Shown here: in pieces, positions 58,981-64,000 of the stretch | Position numbering within the stretch: the stretch's first letter is position 1 | Layout of the letters: every line of letters begins with the position of its first letter | Assembly (NCBI GenBank): GCA_008694505.1 | Contig: VZDJ01000063.1 | Span: forward strand, 3,634,103 to 3,698,102 | Length of the DNA: 64,000 bases | Direction: 5' to 3' | Source: Cyanoderma ruficeps | Lineage: Eukaryota; Chordata; Aves; Passeriformes; Timaliidae | Program-made: the position numbers and the translations under genes | Notes under the pieces: generated by a model | What the model was told of the DNA's origin: nothing | Seen by the model: the letters and a program-made list of their open reading frames with translations, nothing else | Database searches by the model: none

Positions 58981-59946
58981 CGTGCTTCCCCGAGCATCCC
59001 TCCCCGAGCATCCCCCCCAGAACAGCCAGCGGCCGCGTGTGCCAGGAAAACGGGGAGCCCTTCCTTGATGGGAAGGACGATGTGGGTCTAAACCTAGTTT
59101 TGGGGACCCCCCCCCGTTTGGCTTTCCCCCATCCCCGGGTTTCCCTCTCTCTCCCTCTCTGAACGCCGTGCTGAGGATGCAGCTTTGCTGCTGCTGGCAG
59201 AGCACGATGACGCCAGGCTGCAGTGATCAGGGCGGCACAGCCGGGGTGGAGCAGCCTCGGAGCTGAGACCAGAGTCCCCTGTAATTACCCAGCTGGGAGG
59301 AGCAGGGTGACAGACCCGACACGCAGGTCGCAGACAGGTTTCAGGCTTGGGGCTCTTGGGGATGCCCGAGGGCATTTGGGCTTGGCTGGAGCATGGTGGC
59401 TCCGGGGGCTCAGCTCACCCTGGCACCGGTGGGACAGCTGTGTCCATGGGCTGGCACAGCAAAGCTGTGGTCAGGTGTTCCTGCATGCTCAGTCCTGCTC
59501 GCTGGAGGATGCAGAGGCACAAGCTGAAAGCAGCCTTTTCCCTGCCACAGGGATACAGGGTAGCCCAGATGGTGCTGCTATGTGGGGAGCAGTGCTAGGC
59601 ATGTTCTGTGCCCCTCTACTGAGAGCAGGGGTCCCCAAAACCCCCGTGGGGTCACTGGGTATCACCTTTGCCCCGGTGCAGAGGTTGGGAAGCTGTCCTG
59701 GAGCATTGGGCTGCTGATGGCCACTGCCCTGACTCCTGTGGTAGCTCAGGGTGGCCTTGGAGCTGAGTATAAGGGCTTGGGGCCCCCTGTTGTTTTTGGG
59801 GCAAGGGTGACCCACAGGCTCCCCTTGTTGGAGAGAGGTGACTGGGGAAGGGCAGTATTGCTGCTGTGGCTCTTCTGGGCATCCTGGTTCGATGCTGGGG
59901 ACCATCAGTGGGATCAACCACAGATTCTTCCTTCACCCCCTCGCAG

Positions 59947-60144
59947 GTGCCCTCGGCTCGAGGGAGGAGCCCGAGTTCGTGACCGCTCGCGCTGGCGAGA
60001 GCGTGGTCCTGGGATGCGACGTGATCCACCCGCTGACAGGACAGCCCCCTCCCTATGTCGTGGAGTGGTTCAAGTTTGGCGTCCCCATCCCCATCTTCAT
60101 CAAGTTTGGGTTTTACCCTCCTCATGTCGACCCAGAGTATGCCG
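59947..60144 (+). CDS. IGSF9B: IGSF9B coding exon 2 (first Ig domain, N-terminal half)
   Basis: 198 bases between the acceptor AG at 59,945-59,946 and the donor GTGAGT at 60,145. Joined to exon 1 it encodes residues 22-87 plus one base. Key features are REEPEFVTARAGESVV, the first Ig cysteine C45 (in LGCDV), the core tryptophan W62 (in VVEWFKFG), and VPIPIFIKFGFYPPHVDPEY before the border. These blocks are nearly identical to mammalian IGSF9B. The paralogue IGSF9 differs clearly in the same region. The exon carries the A-to-C' strands of a V-set domain that is predicted to mediate homophilic adhesion. Both flanking introns are phase 1. Confidence 0.98.
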
Positions 60145-61666
60145 GTGAGTGCTGGGGGCGCGGGGGGACGAGGGGAGGGTGCCGGGTCCCAGCCGCGCAC
60201 GGCCCGGGACGCGCGGCTCCGCTCCATCCGCTCCTCCGTCGGAAACCACGCGGGCTCTGCCTCTCGTTGCTCGCTTTCCACCCAGTTGGTTTTAATTAAG
60301 CAGCAGCGTTAGGAAGCCAGCTGGGCTGCGTGGGACGGGAGCAAGCGAGGCAGAGAAACCCAGGGTGACGCGTGGTGGTGGCGGCTGCTGCTGCTGCCGC
60401 TGTGCCCCAGAGCAGCTGTGAGCCCAGGGAGGGACGGTGGGGATGGAGCCAGGGCCACGTGCTGGGCGGAGGTGACAGGTTGGAGCTGCAGAATTCATGT
60501 GGCTGCTCGCCAATGTGCTGCCTGTGACACGTGGCCAGTGTCCTCTGGTGGGATCTGTGAGCTGGAAGCCAGCCCTGAGAAGGTTGGCGTGGCAGGACTG
60601 ACCCATTGTGGTATCCCTTTCCCCTGTGGAATGCTGTCCTGGGGATCTTCCCTGGGTTTTGTGGGATTCTCTCCCCAAATTGCTCTCTAAGAAATGCTGC
60701 AGCAGGGAAGATGCACCAGCCCAACTGAGCCCTGCCAAACTCAGCTCAGCAATGAGGGATCCCACAGCCAGGGTGGAGGTGTAGGCTGCTTTGCTGCTGA
60801 CCCAGTTTTTGGGGTTGTGCACGGGGTCAGCTCAGGGCCGCCCTGCTTCCTGGGAGTCTCCCAGGAGGGGAGAAGCTTTGGGGCAGGCCTGTGTGCCGGC
60901 TGTGCCGCCGCCAGCCCCCGGCTGGGAGCAGAAGGCCGGTGTCGCTGCGGGCAGACATTGCTCGAGGCACCTTGCCTGGCCCTGGCAGCTTGGCTCTGCT
61001 GTCCCCAGACGGGCGAGCGTGTCACCGGCCTGGCACCACCGGCCTGGCACCACCGGCTGCAACCGCGCCATGCGGCTCAGCCAGCCCCAAACTGGGACAG
61101 TGCCCACACAGGGATGGGGTGTCCCCTGTGGGTGGTGTTCTGGGGGGTTGCTCAGGTGTCAGGATGGGGTGTCCCCTGCAGTTATGCTCTGGGAGCTGTT
61201 CCAGTGTAAGGATGGGGTGGTGCTCGTGGCCATGCTCTGGGAGCTGCACCAGTTTGGATGGGGTGTCCCCTGCAGTGATCTCTGAGGAGCTGCTCTGGTG
61301 TCAAGATGGGGTGTCCCCTGTGGCCATGTTCTGGGGGCTGCTCCAGTTTGGGATGGGGTGTCCCCTGCAGTGATGCTCTGGGAGCTGCAGTTTGGGATGG
61401 GGTGTCCCCTTTGGCCACATTCTGGGGGCTGCTCCAGTTTGGGATGGGATGTCCCTTGCAGTGATCTCTGAGGGGCTGCTCTGGTGTCAGGATGGGGTGT
61501 CCCCTGCAGTGACGCTCTGGGGGCTGCTGTGGTGTGGGGTTGGGGTTTCCCTTGCAGTGAGCCTCCAGGGGCTGCTGTGGTGTGGGGTCGGGGTTTCCCT
61601 TGCAGTGAGACTCCAGGGGCTGCTGTGGTGTGGGGGACACGGTGCCAACGCTGTGCTCTCCCCCAG
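60145..61666 (+). other. IGSF9B: IGSF9B intron 2
   Basis: 1.5 kb, GTGAGT to CTCTCCCCCAG. The first ~950 bases are unique sequence without recognised features; the last third is a 48-bp minisatellite. No other exon recognised. Confidence 0.9.
61112..61640. repeat. 48-bp minisatellite with acceptor-like units in IGSF9B intron 2
   Basis: Eleven units start with GGATGGGGTGTCCCCTGCAG and continue TGATGCTCTGGGAGCTG CTCCAGTTT. Spacings between unit starts (61,112; 61,162; 61,210; 61,256; 61,303; 61,351; 61,395; 61,442; 61,490; 61,538; 61,586) are 44-50 bases, most often 48. Most units carry TCCCCTGCAG or TCCCTTGCAG, resembling a 3' splice site. The array ends 26 bases before exon 3. Confidence 0.92.
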
Positions 61667-61813
61667 GCCGGGCCAGCCTGCACGACAAAGCCTCCCTGCG
61701 CATTGAGCAGGTGCGCTCCGAGGACCAGGGCTGGTACGAGTGCAAAGTGCTCATGCTGGACCAGCAGTACGACACCTTCCACAACGGCAGCTGGGTCCAC
61801 CTCACGGTCAATG
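61667..61813 (+). CDS. IGSF9B: IGSF9B coding exon 3 (first Ig domain, C-terminal half)
   Basis: 147 bases between the acceptor AG at 61,665-61,666 and the donor GTGAGC at 61,814. It encodes G88 (split codon) to N136. It carries GRASLHDKASLRIEQVRSED, the diagnostic Ig motif D107-x-G-x-Y111-x-C113 (DQGWYEC), and the end strand SWVHLTVN. C113 pairs with C45 of exon 2. N127-G-S is a potential N-glycosylation site. The sequence is nearly identical to mammalian IGSF9B, and the phase-1 borders on both sides are those expected for an Ig domain split over two exons. Confidence 0.98.
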
Positions 61814-63266
61814 GTGAGCGGGGCAGGGGCTGCGGCATCCCTGCGGTGCCAGAGTGGGATTTCTGTTGGATGCTGGATGTCTCCTGGACGCTGGGCCTCT
61901 GTGCCTGGCAGACATGCGAGCCTGAAGCCATCCAGGCTGGCTGCTCCAGCCAGGGCGTGACTTCAAAAGGGACAAAGTTTTATTAGGGATTCCTCAGTTT
62001 AATTACGCGGAGCTTGTTTAAAGGAGAGACATCAAGGGCCGGGGCTGGGAATGAATCTCCTCTCGACAAACAGATCAGAAAATCAAATCTTTGTTTTCTT
62101 GAAATTCAGATTTACTCAAATTACTTTTTCATTTTATTAAGGCTGTATATTAAACTAATTAGCAAATTGTCATTCTCTGCATCAGGAGAGAGATCTTTAT
62201 TTTTAGCCCAGCAGCAGGGCTGTGCCTCTCCTGCTGCAGTGGGGTGGCTGGAGAGACGTGGCCACTGGCAGCTCCTCGCTGGTCTTGCCTTGACCTTGTG
62301 CAATTAATTTAACCTTTGGGGGGATGGCTGTGCTGTGGCACAGAGCAGAGCCACCTAATTGAGCCCAATTAGTGAGCGGGAGCTTTGCAAGAGGGGCTGT
62401 GCAGGCCACCATCCCCATCCCTGCCTGCTGCCCTGCCTGCCGCTTCCTGCTCCCCCCCGGGCTGCTAATGAGCTCCGAGGGCTCGGGAAGGAGGGCGAGA
62501 GGAGGAGGGAGGATGATGATGGTGCCTGGCTCACCTCTGCCACATGCACAGATCCTGCAAATCGCCACCGGAGGGGCTGGAAAATGGCTCCAGATGCCCT
62601 GTCCCTCCCCTTGGCAAAATGGGCCAGTTTTGGGGCTTTTGTGCAGCACGGGACATGCAGGGGCTTAATGACAATAATATAGCCATAATCCTCCCAGCCC
62701 GAGGAATTGCTTTCAGGGTGAGGGCTGTGGCTTTCCCCCAGCGCATTACAACGCTTAATTTTCTTAGGGGGAAAATAAAAATCATTTGGGGAGAAACAAA
62801 ATATAATTCCTTTTCTTTTTTTTTTTTTTTTTTCCCGCAAGCAGATTAAATTGCCAACCTGTCTTCCTCTAAAGTGGGCTTTAACAACCGCGGGTAATTA
62901 GGGGCGGGCTGTAATCCTGCCAGCCTCTTTCATCAGGAAGGAGCCTTTCGATCTGCACTGCGGTGTTTTCCCATGTTTTGACAATAGCGAGTTAATGTGC
63001 AGCGGGGTGGGGGGAGGACGTGGTGCTGGTGGGGAAGGCAGGGGACAGGGCTGGGGTGCGATGTGGCACCTCTTGGTCGGTGTCCCCAGGGACACCCCTG
63101 TCCCTGCAGCCCCGTTTGGCCTTTGGGGTGGTCCCAGCCCCGCCGTGGGGATGTGCAGAGTGTCCCCGTGTGTACAGACAGCAGCTCCCCCTCTGTCCCC
63201 GTGTGCCCCCAGACCCACAGTGGCCACGGCTGACCTGGGGGTGACGGGGGTGTCCTGTGCCCCCAG
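61814..63266 (+). other. IGSF9B: IGSF9B intron 3
   Basis: 1.45 kb, GTGAGC to GTGCCCCCAG. It contains AT-balanced islands at about 62,000-62,200 and 62,660-63,000, the latter with GGGTAATTAGGGGCGGGCTG near 62,892, and a poly-T run (62,817-62,834). The islands are candidates for intronic enhancers. No exon recognised. Confidence 0.9.
62817..62834. repeat. Poly-T run
   Basis: Uninterrupted T homopolymer inside IGSF9B intron 3. Simple repeat. Confidence 0.85.
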
Positions 63267-63418
63267 CTCCTCCCACGTTCACGGAGACCCCACCGCAGTA
63301 CGTAGAGGCCAAGGAGGGCAGCAGCGTCACCCTGACCTGCATGGCGTTCGGGAACCCCAAGCCCATCGTCACCTGGCTCAGAGAGGGAGACCTGTTGGGT
63401 GCCAACGGCAAGTACCAG
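63267..63418 (+). CDS. IGSF9B: IGSF9B coding exon 4 (second Ig domain, first half)
   Basis: 152 bases between the acceptor AG at 63,265-63,266 and the donor GTAGGT at 63,419. It encodes A137 (split codon) to Q187 and ends exactly on a codon boundary, so intron 4 is phase 0. It contains APPTFTETPPQYVEAKEGSS, the first cysteine of the second Ig domain C161 (TLTCMAFGNPKP) and its tryptophan W173 (VTWLREG), ending NGKYQ. The partner cysteine lies in exon 5, beyond the window. Sequence and border match mammalian IGSF9B. The open frame continues a short way past the donor into the intron, which is not coding. Confidence 0.97.
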
Positions 63419-64000
63419 GTAGGTGGGGAAGGGCGGCTGTGGGGACTCCTGGGCTGGGAGCTGGCAGGGACATTGCTGACAGGACCGTGGTGGCGGCAGC
63501 TCCGCCGTGCCTGGAGCCAGCCGTGCTTTCTCAGCACTTCTCCTTGGTGGGATGCCCATTTCCCCCCGCCCCATCCCTGCTGAGCTGCAGCCTGTAATGC
63601 TGCCAGCCCTTGGGTGCAGGCTGGAGACCCCCCATGTGCTGGGGACAGCCCTGCTCCTGCACCTGACCTGCTCCCTGTGGACTCAGCCCAGGGGCCAAGA
63701 CCCTGGAGATGTGGTGGGGGCTGCAGCCTGGATGTGGCAGGGATGGATGCAGCGGGGCTGGGGAAGGGGAGGGTTGAGCAGGGAGGATTTCCCCTCCTCC
63801 CCTCCCCTTCAGGACCCTTTTTGCATCCCAGAGGCTCCCAGGCAGAGATTCCCCCCTGAGCTGTAATTGGTAAATCAGGCATTGGAATCAGCGCAGGCAC
63901 TAATGAGAGTAATTAGGAATCATTTGTTACTAATTGAAATAGAAGGATGAGGCAGAATGAGGTGGGGGGGGAAGCCTGGCTGGGAGGCCTCCCTGTGCAT
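63419..64000 (+). other. IGSF9B: IGSF9B intron 4 (start)
   Basis: Intron sequence from the GTAGGT donor to the window end. The last ~140 bases (63,860-63,960) are AT-balanced with repeated AATTAG/TAATT motifs. The next exon is not reached. Confidence 0.85.

Larger units (their letters stand above)
52246..59946 (+). other. IGSF9B: IGSF9B intron 1
   Basis: 7.7 kb between the exon 1 donor GTGAGT and the exon 2 acceptor (pyrimidine-rich CTTCACCCCCTCGCAG). It is CpG-rich in its first ~700 bases, a continuation of the promoter island. It contains a MIR-like fragment (53,066-53,110), a possible internal promoter (58,870-58,980) and short poly-C runs (58,468-58,480; 59,106-59,114). No exon of another gene is recognised. 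Numerous overlapping open frames are GC artefacts. Confidence 0.85.

Noticed and set aside
1..64000. tRNA, rRNA, microRNA or endogenous retrovirus sequences
   Set aside because: Nothing with a recognisable tRNA box pattern, rRNA segment, LTR or retroviral protein was seen; microRNA hairpins cannot be judged without folding and conservation data.

Overview
This is a vertebrate nuclear window, most likely from a bird. It carries 3' ends of CR1 LINEs of the sauropsid type (18,207-18,315 and 19,172-19,268), has very low interspersed-repeat density and GC-rich sequence full of minisatellites, and holds short exons in long introns with GT-AG borders. Two genes are recognisable from sequence, both immunoglobulin-superfamily adhesion molecules. 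JAM3 is represented by its first coding exon on the minus strand (16,809-16,860), and IGSF9B by its first four coding exons on the plus strand (52,182-63,418). In human 11q25 the same two genes are head-to-head neighbours. From memory, chicken carries this block on microchromosome 24, which would fit the GC-rich, minisatellite-rich character seen here.

Layout. 1-16.8 kb: presumed JAM3 intron 1, with no exon recognised. 16.2-17.9 kb: JAM3 exon 1 and its CpG-rich promoter, flanked by a 45-bp minisatellite on the intron side and a 40-bp hairpin-forming minisatellite on the upstream side. 17.9-50.1 kb: intergenic DNA without a recognisable protein-coding gene. It holds CR1 remnants, a short duplication, several small tandem arrays, an assembly gap (34,989-35,662), recurrent MIR-like core motifs, and AT-balanced islands that look like candidate conserved regulatory elements. 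50.2-51.7 kb: a 42-bp minisatellite running up to the IGSF9B promoter. 51.7-52.25 kb: IGSF9B CpG island, CCAAT boxes, two upstream ORFs and exon 1. 52.25-64 kb: IGSF9B introns 1-4 and exons 2-4, with a 48-bp minisatellite of acceptor-like units just upstream of exon 3.

The four IGSF9B exons join in frame into 187 codons (signal peptide, first V-type Ig domain, start of the second Ig domain); introns 1-3 are phase 1 and intron 4 is phase 0. The rest of IGSF9B lies beyond 64,000 and the rest of JAM3 lies before position 1. Both products act at the cell surface: JAM3 at tight and heterotypic junctions, IGSF9B at inhibitory synapses. They do not form a known joint pathway.

Most long open frames in the window are artefacts of GC-rich DNA or of tandem repeats. 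No clearly undescribed coding system was found. The most distinctive features are the promoter-flanking minisatellites, the acceptor-like repeat before IGSF9B exon 3, and several candidate regulatory islands.
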